Positions 36,215 through 48,790 of a DNA stretch of 64,000 bases are shown here, piece by piece; the first letter of the stretch is position 1, and every line of letters begins with the position of its first letter. The DNA is from Sisyra terminalis. Taxonomy: Eukaryota; Arthropoda; Insecta; Neuroptera; Sisyridae. The notes beneath the pieces are model-generated. The model was not told the origin of the DNA. It made no database searches and was given only the letters and a program-made list of their open reading frames with translations. Where the stretch lies: positions 20,540,001 to 20,604,000 of the forward strand of contig OY292276.1 in NCBI GenBank assembly GCA_958496175.1. The letters run 5' to 3'. The position numbers were made by a program, and so were the translations under genes.

Positions 36215-36920
36215 GGCTCGGACATGGCCAGAAAGTCAGTAACAATGCACCAGAAACACACAACAATCACCCCGACACGGAAAGCGTCACAAAAGATAGC
36301 CGCGTGTAGATCTTGGGAAGACGGACATCCACTCTGGAGCCGGTGCTGGAGTACACGCTTCGATCCAATCGGGGGTTGTAGAGACGATGATGGAAAAAGC
36401 GGCGCTGGGAAACGGCGCTTGCGTCTCGGCTGTCACATAACGACGACGTGCTACGTATTACGACACCTCCACCAAAGAGATCTTGTGTTCCTTACCTGGT
36501 GAAGACAATACCTTCAGTTCATTACCAAAAATAATTTCGCCACCTCAATTAATACTGAACAATTGACATATTTTTTGTTTCATAGAAAATTACGAAATAT
36601 TGTAGCAAACTACCGGCTAAATACCGGTAATCAATGCATAAACGTGATGCGCAGCTTTCAATGGAAACTTCCCGTCATCCCCGTTCTATTTCATCAGTGT
36701 TGTCATCCCCGATGCAACGTGTTCTCTAGTTTCGTACGTTAAGTTAAAATCTACTACGGCTACCATAGTAACCACCTCTCCGATGCCGCCAAACAATTCT
36801 CCCTACGGCGCCTACGGATGTTGGATATTCCTTGTCGTTCTTGCCGATCGACGCCTTGATTTCCACACAGCACCCGGTGAACGTCATTGACCTAGTGGAG
36901 GAGAGTGTTCGCATATTGCA
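36180..36920 (-). promoter_or_regulatory. GC-rich 5'UTR and promoter island
   Basis: About 740 bp with GC and CpG well above the rest of the window (GCGTCTCGGCTG, GCCGCCAAAC, CGATCGACGCC). Its 3' side on the minus strand runs into the candidate start codon, so part is probably 5'UTR. A second donor-like site, CACCAG|GTAAGG, lies on the minus strand at about 36495-36505, allowing an alternative noncoding first exon. The 92-codon plus-strand ORF at 36224-36502 is antisense to this region and looks like a by-product of high GC. A 36-codon plus-strand frame with ATG at 36783-36785 (MPPNNSPYGAYGCWIFLVVL...) could instead indicate a divergent transcript. Confidence 0.45.
36211..36225 (-). promoter_or_regulatory. 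Five-codon uORF overlapping the candidate start (ATGA)
   Basis: ATG at 36225-36223 in GCC context encodes Met-Ser-Glu-Pro and stops at TGA (36213-36211). That stop shares bases with the downstream ATG (36214-36212). Such an overlap can couple termination to reinitiation or repress the main frame. This is inference from position only. Confidence 0.4.
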
Positions 36921-37984
36921 ATACTAACTCAATCACTCGAACGATAGAACTTCAAGTATGAGGCAATGGGTTACGATGATAAGAATCTATTCAGTTTTCG
37001 TTAACTGGAGCAGAGCTAATGCATTTCTTCTACGTCATTAAATTTTAGCTTAAATTTTCATGTTGCCTATCGGTTATACACATAACTTTACTACCGAAAC
37101 CTACGTATAGTTTTGAAAATTCGCTCGCAACTATACATATTTTTAACGATGTCTAGAAGCAGGTTAAACAAAAGTTCAACTAAAGCCATTCATTTCAATT
37201 CACAAACTCAATGCATTTTAAATGTACCTAGTGGTTTACTATCATTGTTCACTGAAATAATTTTAATTACTTTTTTAACGGAATTTAATGTATTAGCTAC
37301 GAATTGTAAACAAAGTTTTGAAATTTTGTTTTTTGAAAAAAAATACTTTAATTTATAAATGCACATACCAAAGTTAAAGTAGGTAGCTACTTGTCACCCA
37401 TTATTCCTAACTACAGAGCTTTATTATCATCATTTATAATAGAATGATAAGGGACCAGTCATAAATTTTGTGACACATTTAGTAAGGTTTTCAGACGTCT
37501 CTTTGGTCTATAACTGTATAGTAATATTTCCATTGAAATTTGTTATGGTGTTTAACTGATTTAGGTTAAACTAGTTCTAGGAGAAAATTAACTGACAACC
37601 GATTCATGAATAAAATACTTTTATAGATTTGCCAAAGCATTTTAAAGAGAGCTTTTGTTATTCTACTAACTTTAAAATAACCTTAAGAAGAATAAAGATT
37701 TGTTCATTGTCTTTCTCTAGTGTTTATTGTATTTATTCTCAAATATACCATACATAGAATTTTTAACAGAGGAATGACAAGGAATGACCTCTCTTAAAAC
37801 TACATATATTTTTACAATTCAGCGCGTTTGATTGAGATGCACTTATAACCAGTAGTTGTAAAAATAAGCAAAACATAAGGAATTAAAAAAAGCCTATAGT
37901 TCAAAATCATCTTTTTTCACCACTTAACTAATGCTTAGCTCTAGTACAGTTATTTGCTGGCTAGAACTCGAATAGACTAGAAAC
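36921..37984. other. AT-rich, no gene recognised
   Basis: This lies upstream of the 36.2 kb exon. The ORF at 37113-37358 (+) has no known motif. Confidence 0.5.
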
Positions 37985-38353
37985 TAGGGATGTTACGGAA
38001 CTTTTACTCCTGCTCAGATTTTGATTTCAGCTTCGAAAATTTTAAAATCGAAGATTAAATAAAAGTAAAGTTTCCAAATTTGGACAAAACAAAACAATTT
38101 GCTTTACTCAGAGCCACTCAAAGTAGTTTAAAATATTTAGTAAATAATTATTTAATATTACGTATGTGTTTTAATAATTATATTTAGCCGGTCTAAGTGA
38201 CAAACTTCTCAATTTTATTTCTATGATTTTACTAGACCTACCTAAAATCTATATATCTTTGAATTCGATTTTGACTCAAACTCAAATTTCATCTCTGAAA
38301 AATCCAACTTAAAATCTCCGTTTCCGACTTTGATTGCAGTATACCCACCTCTA
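37985..38353. mobile_element. Candidate hAT-like MITE with TAGGGATG / TAGAGGTGGG ends
   Basis: The left end is TAGGGATGTTACGGAACTTT. The right end, reverse-complemented, is TAGAGGTGGGTATACTGC. Near-terminal inverted sequence enriched in TTCGA and ATCGAA words follows on both sides. Length about 370 bp, no ORF. Flanking octamers do not match, so the boundaries are uncertain. Confidence 0.35.
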
Positions 38354-38905
38354 CGACATCTTTGCTACAGATAACTAGACCATTCAGGTGAACCTAGGAG
38401 AGTAAGATCCCATGAACCATCGTTATTCCATAAAAGCTGAAAAATTCTGAAGTTCCTTTACATACTCTAATCACAAATAGGAATAATAGGAAATTATGAA
38501 ATTAGCGTCATCGTAGTTTTGGCTGCTAACAAGCAGAAAAGATGTTAAAAATATCTACTTAATTTTATCAAATAATAAAGTAATTTTATTTATATTTTCT
38601 TCGGGATAGTTGCACTCTCTTGCTTGACACTCTCAAGCTTTAATAATTTTTTACTAAGCATACGTTAGAGTATAAAAGCTGATAAAAGCTTTAAACGTAT
38701 TACTCGGGTATTACTATAAGAAGAGATTTCCTAAATAGCCAGTTTTGATACTTCTAACCTCTAGCCAGATAAACCTTGGCTGCCAAAGCCACAATAACCC
38801 AAACTTCATAGTTACCTATGGTTCTTATCTGTATTGGGAGCAAGCACTGAAAAACTTTCAGCTTTTATAAAATAACGAAAATTTGGCGTTCATCTTGCAC
38901 TATCG

Positions 38906-39010
38906 CAATCTTCCCAAACTGTGAACCGCGGGGCCTTAGGGGGCCGTGGCTCTTCTATTTAGGCACCACAAAAATTTTGCTCTACAAAATAGTATGTTAT
39001 TAATATTAGT
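38906..39010 (+). mobile_element. hAT-like terminus
   Basis: CTTCCCAAACTGTGAACCGC then GGGGCC and AGGGGGCCGTGG resembles the common hAT end CAGTGTTTCCCAAACTGTGG with damaged first bases. The partner end was not found. Confidence 0.4.
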
Positions 39011-42000
39011 ACTTTGTTAAAATTTTCTCGGACCAAAGTAAATTTGATTATATTACGTTCATGTAAGCTAGAAACAAATACAGTTTAGTTAAAATACCAC
39101 CGACAATTGAAAGTTGTTAGTATATTATAAAATATTGAAACGGAACTTAGAAGATTAAAGCAAATCATAGGATATACGTATCTATCTACTTATTTGTAGC
39201 CAGCTAGTTATACTTACATCTCCTTATTGTATTGTGTTATATAAAATTATTATACTATAGAAACTCACTCGATAATATATTAAGCCTTCATATTTCATTG
39301 TTTTAAATTCTTAGAGAGAAGGTTTCAATAGAATTTATGTACAATATCTACATGCTTTAAGTTTGAGGCTTCAATACGGATTTCATTTCTCTTTTCTTCG
39401 TAAGTCGTTTGGTTTTATTACAAAACGTTGAACAGTCTAAAAATGTATATCCTTGTTTATATACCTACTTTTATTTTTCAGAGAAAATAATTACGCACAT
39501 TTAGTCGAAAAGTTGAACATGAATAATGTTTAACAACTTCATTCCCATGATACTTTTTTGTCATTTTTCTCTCTACACATTCATGCTTTAGTAATTCTCT
39601 TGCTTTACACAACTGTTTTTTTTTTAAATGTTGATCTAGCTTTTGGTAAAATGAGTCTTAAAATTTTTCATGTAATTAAAACGGTAATTAATTTTTGTTA
39701 ATTATTAAACTTCTGTTTTACGTTTTGCAACTTTAGAAACAATTTTATTAAAAGTTTACGACATATAGTGTTACGTGGACAATAATCTAGTGAAAGTTTT
39801 AATCTTATTACTATTCGTTTGTTCACCAAATATTGTTCAAGTAACATTTTTAGATTCAACATTGAAGGTTCAATTTTTTTTGGGGAAAAAAACTTTTAAA
39901 TAAGTCTAGATTGGGTTACAATTTTTTTTCCAAAAGACCTTATCTGTAAATAGGTAACTAAATCGATATAAACTTTATCGGTTTTGTAAATAAATAAATA
40001 AATTAATTTGATTTGAAAGAGAATTTCACAATGCTTACCATGTTTAATATTATTCATAATAATTAGATATACTAAAATACTAAATTTATTATTATCAATA
40101 GAGGAATTTGCATTTCATATAAGCATATAAGTTTGATGTTTCAATGTCACTAAAACATAATGAAACTATAAAAAATATCCATATTGATACTTTTTTATTA
40201 TGCAGAATACTATATCAGTATATGAAAACATTAAATATCTGCCCAAAATGACGTTTTTGTTAAAATTTTTCCACGTCATTTTTCAACGTCCTTTATACGG
40301 GTGTTTCTATCCTTAATTTATTGTTAAGTAATGCAAAAAAAAATGGAAAAATAAGCGTTTATAACTAAAAAAGAAATTTTAATCACTGCACCTTTGAATT
40401 TTAATATAGATACTTATATTTTTTTGTATATTGTATGTATATCTACTACGAAGATATAATAACTGGAAAGAAACTACTATGGTTTTAATAACTTGCAAAG
40501 TTTTCGAGGAAAGTATATAAAACTGAAACTCAGTTACGCATTGCTTTCGAAACTTCTCTGATTTATTATAAACTTTTTAATAGTATGCAACAGGCTACAA
40601 TCACTTGTAACTGTTTTGTTAATTTTCTAAATATTTGTATTACTATATTTTTGCGGATATTTGATAAATCGCTATAATGCTCAATTAGAAATGTCTTATA
40701 ATTAGAGGTATTACTCTTAAATAAGATTTTCGGGTAATTGAAACCAATCTCAATTGTTAGCCTTATGTTTTTTTTAGATTGTTCATTATCATGTATTACA
40801 TTAGGTATGGTAATTATTCTTTGTATCAAAAAAAATTAAATTATATATTCTATAATTTTTTTAACTTGTTTTATCAGTTCAGTAGGTAGCATCAATCGAT
40901 TGACTCTTTCAAACCTAGCGGTTAGTTTATATTTTAAACATTTTCTTGGAGAATTCTTTTTAACTTTCAACTTTATTGCAATTTATTGTAATTGGCTGTA
41001 GTAGTTCAGTTAGAGTGCTACTACAAATTGAAATAAATGTTGAAAACTGAACATATTAGACTTAATGATATTTTACTTTCTATAAATTCAACAGCACCGT
41101 AAAAGTAAACACGAGTAAAACGATTTTTTTAAGGTTTTAAATTATTTAATAATTTATTAAAAACTAATGAACTAGTGGTGAGCTAAACACATGTCAAGAG
41201 CAGAAACATTTTTAATTATCCTCGAAATTTTCTTTTGTTAGTACAATATGTTCCTTTTTTATTTATGCAAATTTTCAGAAGATTCTAGATACTTGTAATG
41301 TACAAGTTTTGTTTGTTTTGTGTAGTTGTATTTTTGTTATGAACATGTTCACTAAAATTCTAGCATTTGTAAGTAGTTGTAGTTGGTTTGGTTTACTTCT
41401 ACCATAACGTCTCCGGCACCACTGTTTAAGAACGGATTATTGTAGAAGAAGCGAGAATAAATCGAAAATGAAGAAGGCACCTACCAATACCTGCAGTTTT
41501 TTATATACTATAGTTATTTAATAGTTAATTATAAACTTTATACTAAGAATAAATTAAGTGATTATTTTCATTAATTTCATATTCTTTTGAAAATTGTTCA
41601 TTGTTTGAGTATTCAATTATTCATGTTCTGTAGCTATCTAGGATGGTTGCTTTTAAATCCAGTCGTAGCCAATTACTACGATTTATAAATTAAAGATTAT
41701 GCATAATTTCGTCGATTAACTAAGCGCATTTTTTTCGTAAAGATACATAACATTACTTCTGAATTAAGAACCTATTTTCTTTGAAAATGAAATGAAAACT
41801 CGCATTGTTGTATTCTTCATTTCCAATTTATTTTCGCTTCTTCGATAACAATCCTATCTTAAATCATAGCATCTGAGATATTAGAATCTTCCCGTTGGTT
41901 CCTATGTTCGATCAGTCACTTAATATTCCAGAGCAGAACTGTAAAGGTTCCTCTTATTATCATTTTGAGTGTTAAGGGTTTATAAAACGGGAAATTATTT

Positions 42001-43000
42001 GATTAGAGAGGTGAATCAAAAGTTGATGGTATCAAAGACTTGGTTAATTTTGCTTTGACGGTTGTTGATAAAGTAAGAGTCCGATTAATTTGGGGTATTT
42101 GTAAAAAGAGTGATTGTAGGTTTTGGAAATTGGTGCCCTCCTGTAGCTTTCATATATGAGCGGATTGGTGTTGAATACTGGGATGTACCTACATAAATTA
42201 GAAGTTTTTGACTTAAAAGTGGAAATATTAAAACCTAAAGGACAGTTAATGAAGTATTCAATTTAAATAAAGGTGTTTCAACTTTCAATAATCTTCCATG
42301 CAATTCATTGATTGTACTCCTTAGAAACTAAGTAGTGCATTGGCTCCAATAATTCAAACCATCCTGTTTCTAAATATATTTTTTTTACAACAGGGATTAA
42401 TATTTCTATAAAATTAGAAACTAATAGTGATAAAATTATAATTAAAATTAGAGATAATATGTCCTAAAGGTGATAGTGTTTACAAAAACAAAATTATTTT
42501 GTTGAAAAAATAAAGTAGATTCCTAAATATTAGTTAAAACATTTTTGTCTTTTAGTAAACAAGGTTGATGAAAAATTATGATGAAATTGCTTCATATTAT
42601 ATTTATTCAAGCCAACAAAACGCTTGAAACCTTCATCGATGTGACGTTGTTACTTGAACTTCTAAGAAAACTTTTTATAATATTTGTTCTTGCTCACAAT
42701 TACTTACAAGAACTTTTTTCATTAAATAATAGAAGTCTTGTTATTAGAACTTTCAATACTTCGTGTCTGAAACTTAATGAGCTGTACGATAAAACTGATT
42801 CAGTTTTTTTACAAATTAGTTGAAGTGTAGCCTTGCGATTTGAGAAATTTTGTCGTTTGTATTGATTTATTTTAAAAATAGTCATTCAGTATTTCAATAT
42901 TTAACAGTTTATGGAATAAAAACATGATTATAAAGTCAAAATTTAAAAATAAATTATGTATGACTATTTTTCACCTTTCCATTCATTTAAATAAATGATA
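39011..43000. other. AT-rich noncoding stretch
   Basis: ORFs at 40566-40829 (-), 42578-42823 (+) and 42700-42885 (-) lack known motifs; the last two overlap on opposite strands. No transposon ends were recognised. Confidence 0.55.
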
Positions 43001-43019
43001 GCTTATCAAATTTAAAAAG

Positions 43020-43110
43020 AGGATGAACAAGAATGAAATCGGGAAGAGTCCCGTGTAGGAACCGCCGATGGTTGGCCGATCAATGTGTTGGACATTGGAA
43101 AAATTACATT
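43020..43110 (+). pseudogene. Small GC-richer scrap, possible LINE fragment
   Basis: The frame GRVPCRNRRWLADQ is followed by CVGHWKNY. It weakly recalls the GRPRxRWLDxV segment that ends many LINE polymerase ORFs. It lies 1.1 kb before a similar scrap in the same orientation. The match is short. Confidence 0.2.
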
Positions 43111-44159
43111 AATGGACTACAAATGATCTAATTACTGCCCTATGCATGTCTTAGAAAAATCATTTCATGATTCATAGATTCAAATGGTTGATTCCTAAAA
43201 CTTTAAATAAAGGTATTGAACAAAAAATGCAATCTTGGACGTTAAATAATATGTACTTGCTAAGACTTAATGTAATTACTAATTTATTATTGTTGCTTCT
43301 GTATAAAAATAAGAGATGCTATTGGAGTAACAAAGTTATCTTACTTAGGATCCTGAACAAATATTAGAAAAGTAGTAGAGACCTAGTGATCAAGTGAATT
43401 AGAAGAAATTAATACTGAACTTGAATATGGCAAAAAAATTGCTAAAAATCGTATAAATTAAAAAATATCAGAAAAACATTTGATATGAAAAGAACAGAAG
43501 AGTTTCTGAATAAGCCAGAGTTTTGCATATCTTCCACCCAATTTAATATCAACGCAAAGCTATGTAACTTCGTAGTAAGCAGACATAATCCAAGTTACGG
43601 AGTACCCTAAGAATCTTTTACATTTGATAAAACCTGAAAAATTTGTGTACGTGTGAGGAACCATTCATTTACTGTCGAAGAAATGTATGCAATGATTATT
43701 AAAAAAATAACATTTTATGTTGGAAATAAAAATCCAGGCAACAATACAATAATACTCAAAATGTACAAATCAGGGATACAATAATACAGTATAAAGAATG
43801 GGGATACATTTAAGAAATTAAATTACCTAAAACGTGGAATATATTTCAGAAAAAAATAAAGATAATGTTTGTAAACGATTTCAATTTTAAAAAAACCTCT
43901 CTGTTAGAAAATTGAGTTTTAATCATTGAAAGCTTTTGTTAAAATGATATATTATGTAGAATGTTGTATGAATTTATTGGAACTATGGAGTCTTAAAAAA
44001 TAAGCAAGGCTAATAGCAGGGTAAATTTGAAATGTGCTATTATAGATGAATGGTGAAAACATAGTGGATGAACCTATAAACATTCAAATATTAAAGAGAT
44101 CTTAACACGAAAAAACGGTCATCGAAATGATGTCAGAAAGAAAAGCTAACTGGATTGAA

Positions 44160-44420
44160 ATATACTTATGAAAAAAGAGCTCATAATGAATGTTGCAATA
44201 GATAAACTTGAAAAACCTTAAAGAAGACGGCCAAATGAAATCATGGACCTGTTAAAAAAGAAGTTTTCTTCAACCTTAAGGACCCTCCCAGCAAAAGCTG
44301 GTACTAGAGGAAAGAGTTCAAATTTTCAGGCTGAATCTGTTAGGCAGAGAATAGGAAAAAAAGGCTCCTTCCATTTCTTTAATAAGTGCCTACAGTTTCA
44401 TGAAACAAAATTATGGTATT
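44160..44420 (+). pseudogene. Possible LINE ORF2 C-terminal fragment
   Basis: The plus strand reads ELIMNVAIDKLEKP, a stop, then RRRPNEIMDLLKKKF, followed by an open frame with GTRGKSSNFQAESVRQRIG. The RRRPxxxMDxxKK part resembles the GRPKxRWMDxVKKD motif downstream of the reverse transcriptase in LINEs. At least one stop interrupts it. The later segment is not recognised. Confidence 0.3.
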
Positions 44421-45690
44421 AGAAGAAAATATAAATTACATTGTTTAGTTAGTTTTTGTGTATGATAAAGTCTAAAACGTTAAAGTGACATAAAAATAAA
44501 ATAAAATAAAAAATAAATTAAAAAATAGATATGATAATGCGATAATACTAGTTCTTGACTAAATGATTAAGACTTATTGACTAACGTAAACAAATACTTT
44601 ATAAAAACAAATATTATATCAAACGAAATATTACCAATTAAATTGACAATAGTAAATACTACACTTTAAACTAATGAATATTTTGGATATTTTCTCTTAA
44701 AGAAACTCAAAAATTATGTCATAATGAAGAAAAGGGAGCAAACATTTTATATTTTTGGTAATTAATGATATGAATATAATACTACCAATCAATCAAAAAG
44801 AAACTATCAATGAAATATAAAAAGGTATCGTTTATTTATTTTTTGTTATTTGAAAGAGTGAGAAAATTTGATTAAATTGGTTGAGTTGTTTTTTTTCTAT
44901 TAGAAGCAAAAGAAGAATAAAAGATTTTACTTTCATTTTCTGAATACAATTCTGGAAACAACGTAACAGCTTGTGGCTTTACTTTGAGCTTTGTTTAACA
45001 AACATTTTTAAAGACTATTCCATCAGTGACCGTTCATTGATTTTATAATGGTACAAAATAAATAATAAAACATTGAAACCATAATATTATATACTCTTTT
45101 ATGTATAAGTTAATCAGCCTTAAATTTTTATTAATCCAATTTTCTGTTAGATGTTCCAATAGTTAATATCATTTTTGCCTTTTTTGGACATAAAATACAT
45201 AATAGACGGAAAACTGTATTATTTTATGTATTCAAATAAAGAAAAAACCATTTTAAGTATCAAATTTTTTATGTATTTTGGCAAAATTTTCGAAACTATC
45301 GACAAAAGCATTTTTCTTTTTCCCCAACAAAAACATCCATTATTTTTTATTACATATGTCAATAAAGTGAGATTTAGTAAAGTGATAAAATAAATGATGC
45401 CCAATGACATTGAATGATAAGGGTTGTATCGTTTTGTAAAGAAATATTTTACTGTTGAGAATTGAAACGTTTCGAAACGATCGTGAATATGATATGAAAA
45501 TAATACATAATAACTGATATTCCGAATTATCACAATTTCTCTGATATTCAAAAACAATGCTCCAATGACAAGTATAATGGGAAGACTTGATTTGAATTAG
45601 AGATATTGAACTTGACTCTGGTATAGGCTATATTCGAGTGTTTAGATACATTCATTGAGTGTACATTATAGATTGAAGTTTATATAGCTT
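44421..45690. other. AT-rich noncoding stretch
   Basis: Overlapping antisense ORFs at 45175-45393 (+) and 45219-45557 (-, 112 codons, the longest in the window) are Phe/Ile/Lys/Tyr-rich mirror products of AT-rich DNA and show no domain. Confidence 0.55.
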
Positions 45691-45699
45691 GCGATAACT

Positions 45700-46240
45700 G
45701 TGGATAGATTTAGGAATTGGAAAACTGGATGATATTGATAATAATAGAAGTCGTGATAATAACTATGACTTGTCGATCAGAAAAGGATGACTGTGTAGGA
45801 ATTGTAGCATTGAATGATGTCTGTGGAGAAATTGTTAGCACTGGTGATGGTGATCACAGTGATGTCAATGATATAAATGATGATAAAAGGGTACAGTTGT
45901 AGTTAGTAGCAGTAGCCGCACATGTATCTACATAGACTGATTACCTCATCTGGAGAAATGAATGAAAGATTATACGCATCCCTGACATTATCAGACGCCG
46001 GTGTGGGAACATCGATGTTCCTTCTTTTTCACACACATTATGAAACAGAGGACGCTGATTACGTCGAAGCATGTCACAACAACAAAGAACCAGCGAACGA
46101 ATCATCGTTTTCATCCCGTCCATATTCTTCTATCTCCTGTGAAATTTTCACTACCCACATCCTTCTTCATTCACTTCCCATTCCCAGATACTTTATATGA
46201 AACACGAGATATAGAACATCGCATTGTTTTAAGACCCTAG
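45700..46240. other. GC-richer island, possible exon, unassigned
   Basis: Composition rises to about 40-43% GC with several CpGs. The plus strand is open in two successive frames, about 45729-45902 (rich in Asp/Asn codons from GATGAT-type simple sequence) and 45922-46200 (MYLHRLITSSGEMNERLYAS...). The minus strand is partly open as well. No domain, convincing acceptor or donor was found. A noncoding exon, an enhancer or a decayed repeat are all possible. Confidence 0.25.
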
Positions 46241-46499
46241 CGCTATGAATTTTTGTTTTATTTTTATGATCATTTTTATAATCTTTTAAACCATAAAAAC
46301 GTGTCTATTAAGGGTCTTACTTTTAATCTGTATTTAGTATAGGTACCTATCTAATATTGTACATTTCCGACTTAAGTATCACAAATATTTTTAAAAATGA
46401 AAACTAATTATTGTGATTTATAAAGTTTATAAAAGTTGAAGAGAGCCAACTTAAATTTTATAGACAATTTTGTTTTTATTGAAACTTGTGTAGTACTTC

Positions 46500-46790
46500 A
46501 TCTCGTCAGGTCATTTATCGTTTAAAGTTAATGGACGTAATGAAATTATATTTCTCGCCACTTTCTGACAGCAACTAGGAGAACATATTCGTAGCTGCCA
46601 CCTAATAATATTTCCTAATTATAATGTGAACTGAGGCCGACTTTGTCAATTAAAGGGTGTAATAGAACGCAATTAAATTGGATAGGGATGTTCTTGTCCC
46701 AAGTGACATTCAATTACCTAATAAGTCTTTCAGCTCGGTAGCTTCAATTTTCTAATTCTGCTTGGTATGATTTTATGCGGGGAAACTGTA
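46500..46790. promoter_or_regulatory. Candidate cis-regulatory module
   Basis: About 290 bp of less AT-biased, non-repetitive sequence with several TAATTA/CAATTA-type homeodomain-like words (CTAATTATAATG, GTCAATTAAAGG, GCAATTAAATTGG, ATTCAATTACC). No coding frame. The call is based on texture only. Confidence 0.15.
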
Positions 46791-47699
46791 ATATTACTAA
46801 TTATTAGTTTTATACTCTAATTTAATTGTCAGTAGTTGTGAAAACATAAACTTTATTTTTTCTTTTATTTTTTTAATGTGAAATTCCTTAGAACAATTTA
46901 CGCTTCAAAATTGGGTTGAAATAACTGTGGCTATTACTTATGAAGATAATATTTATACTGGAAGTATATGTTTTTAAAAAGAATGAAATATTTTTTTGCT
47001 TTATTTAAAATATTTGTAATCACAATAAAAGTTCTTTATTTTTAGAGACATTTCATTTTTTTAAAAATGATTAATTTATTGTTTGAAAAAAAATGATTGG
47101 AAATATCGAAAACATATTACTTTACAGAATAATAATAGGTCGATGTTTTCTGTTTATCTATAAAGCCATTAGTTCAATTAAGCTAAAATAAAACGTAGAT
47201 AAAAAAAATAAAGTTTTTGATAGAATTAGTGTACGAGTATATTTTTATGTTATAATATTATATGTTTGATGTTTTTTTATACTTATTTTCATTCAAAAAG
47301 CACTGCTTACTTTTAAAAATCCATAACCTAATGACAAAATTTAATTCTTAGAAATAAATTTTTTCGGTCCATTCATCTAAATATTTCAGTCATCATATAT
47401 TTTACATTTGAAGAAAAGTGCTAATATGTTTATGAAATTTTACGGAAATCCGTTGTTAAAGTACGAAATAACGAAGGATCGCTCACTATTTATGGGTAAG
47501 AATAGGATAAAAAATCATGCACATAAAACGTGAGGCATCATTAGATAGCTCTTGAAAAACTATAAAGGAGATTTTAATAACTTATTAGAGAGTTAAAGTT
47601 AAGGCGGTGTAAGTCACATTGCCAGCAATTCCGACTTAAGTTTGAAAATATAACTAAGAAGGTTTAATTTAAAAAAAATGTTAAATTTACCCACAACCT
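46791..47699. other. AT-rich noncoding stretch
   Basis: Nothing recognised. Confidence 0.6.
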
Positions 47700-47905
47700 T
47701 TATGTTTAGATTTAAGGCTTTCACGGTCGGTCTTACTCAAGATACAACTCTTTATTGAAAACGTTGTGGCTTTCGGATCCAAAGCCGAGTCAAAAGATTG
47801 ACTATGTCGCCAACGTTTTGCAACCTCTCCGGGTCGCATCTTCAGGGCGTAATTGCTCCGAAACTAATCGCAGGATGGTCCCCAAGCCGTCTTATATACC
47901 ATCCA
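47700..47905 (-). mobile_element. Penelope-like retroelement tail
   Basis: The minus strand reads CCTGAAGATGCGACCCGG, then AGAGGTTGCAAAACGTTGG (47812-47847). GCGACC pairs with GGTTGC (one G-U) around the loop CGGAGA. Downstream is GGCTTTGGATCCGAAAGCC, a second perfect hairpin, then CAACGTTTTCAATAAAG. The CTGAAGATG - hairpin - AAACGTTGG signature is characteristic of tails seen in Penelope-like elements of many animals. It has no ORF and is a 3' fragment. Confidence 0.6.
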
Positions 47906-48237
47906 TTGTGGGTGGAAAATAAAGTTTAAAGCAGAAGAGCAGGTTAATCAATAAGAGAAGAATATTAATATAATAATCCTTATCTTTTTAGTTGAATTCA
48001 ATGAAGGTAAATCAACTTACATCACTCTAACTTAAACCCTTTCATTATTGAAGCCAATAATTGGTGTCATTACTACTTGTCATAATTAATTTCCTATGGT
48101 GAAAAATGGAAAAAAAAAATCATCGCTTAATAGTAAATAATGTTTAAAAAATTAAATTGAAAGAACTAAGTAAGTAAAGAAGGCAATTCAATTTTAATAT
48201 TTAATTTGAATATATAATATATTGAATATATAAAATG

Positions 48238-48341
48238 TAGCTAATTAGAATATTAAAAAACATTAAATAAAAAAATCCGATCTTAAATAACTTATACTGT
48301 CTTCTTTATTTAATAAAAGTGAGATCTGAATTTTATCATCT
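48238..48341 (+). repeat. Foldback repeat family, copy 2 (3' part)
   Basis: Matches 18797-18905: GTAGCTAATTAGAATATTAA, then TCCGATCTTAAA, CTGTCTTCTT and GAGATCTGAATTTTATCATC. The left arm and the central hammerhead-like motif are not preserved here. Both copies end at the same place, which helps to define the 3' boundary of the family. Confidence 0.75.
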
Positions 48342-48549
48342 TTGAACTAAGGAAGTATAATATATTGCTAATATTTTCTTTAATCAATCATTAATTAAAA
48401 ATGTAGATATGATCATATGGAAGACATGATCTTGTAGCGTATCATATGTATTTTTTTTAAATGTTATTTTATGATATACAAATTAAGGTAATTACAAGGC
48501 ATTTAAGGTATAAAAGATATTAAAGTTTCGTTTTGGTTTTTTTTTCAAT

Positions 48550-48790
48550 GGTTTCTAAACATTTTATGATTAATTATTACAACCTCGCAGGTGAAAATTG
48601 AGGTTCCGTTCTTCAGCCTGTAGGAAATTTCATGGTTGTTTGTTATGATGATACATTCCAATTGTCCGTTTAGCACCGATCTATTAGTGTAAAGTTCCTG
48701 GTATCCTAGGTGAATGTTTCTGATTTCTATAATTAGCTTTACAAACAGTACAGGAAGTCCAGTGTCGATTGGATATAAACATCATTATGT
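48550..48790 (-). pseudogene. LINE RNase H domain fragment
   Basis: An open minus-strand frame of about 80 codons runs from about 48794 to about 48553. It begins PIDTGLPVLFVKLIIEIRN and then gives QELYTNRSVLNGQLECIIIT, NNHEISYRLKNG and TSIFTCEVV. It parallels the RNase H core YTDGSxxNGxxGxGxxI...TxxxAE found in I-clade and related LINEs. The catalytic Asp of YTDGS is replaced by Asn (YTNRS), and the Gly-Ala-Gly turn is altered, so it is probably inactive. Longer than most relics here, it is the cleanest protein fragment in the window. Confidence 0.6.

Noticed and set aside
36224..36502. 92-codon plus-strand ORF in the GC island
   Set aside because: Antisense to the candidate 5'UTR and consistent with reduced stop frequency in GC-rich DNA.
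45219..45557. Longest ORF (112 codons, minus strand)
   Set aside because: Phe/Ile/Lys/Tyr-rich product of AT-rich DNA, mirrored by an ORF on the opposite strand, with no domain and no splice context.
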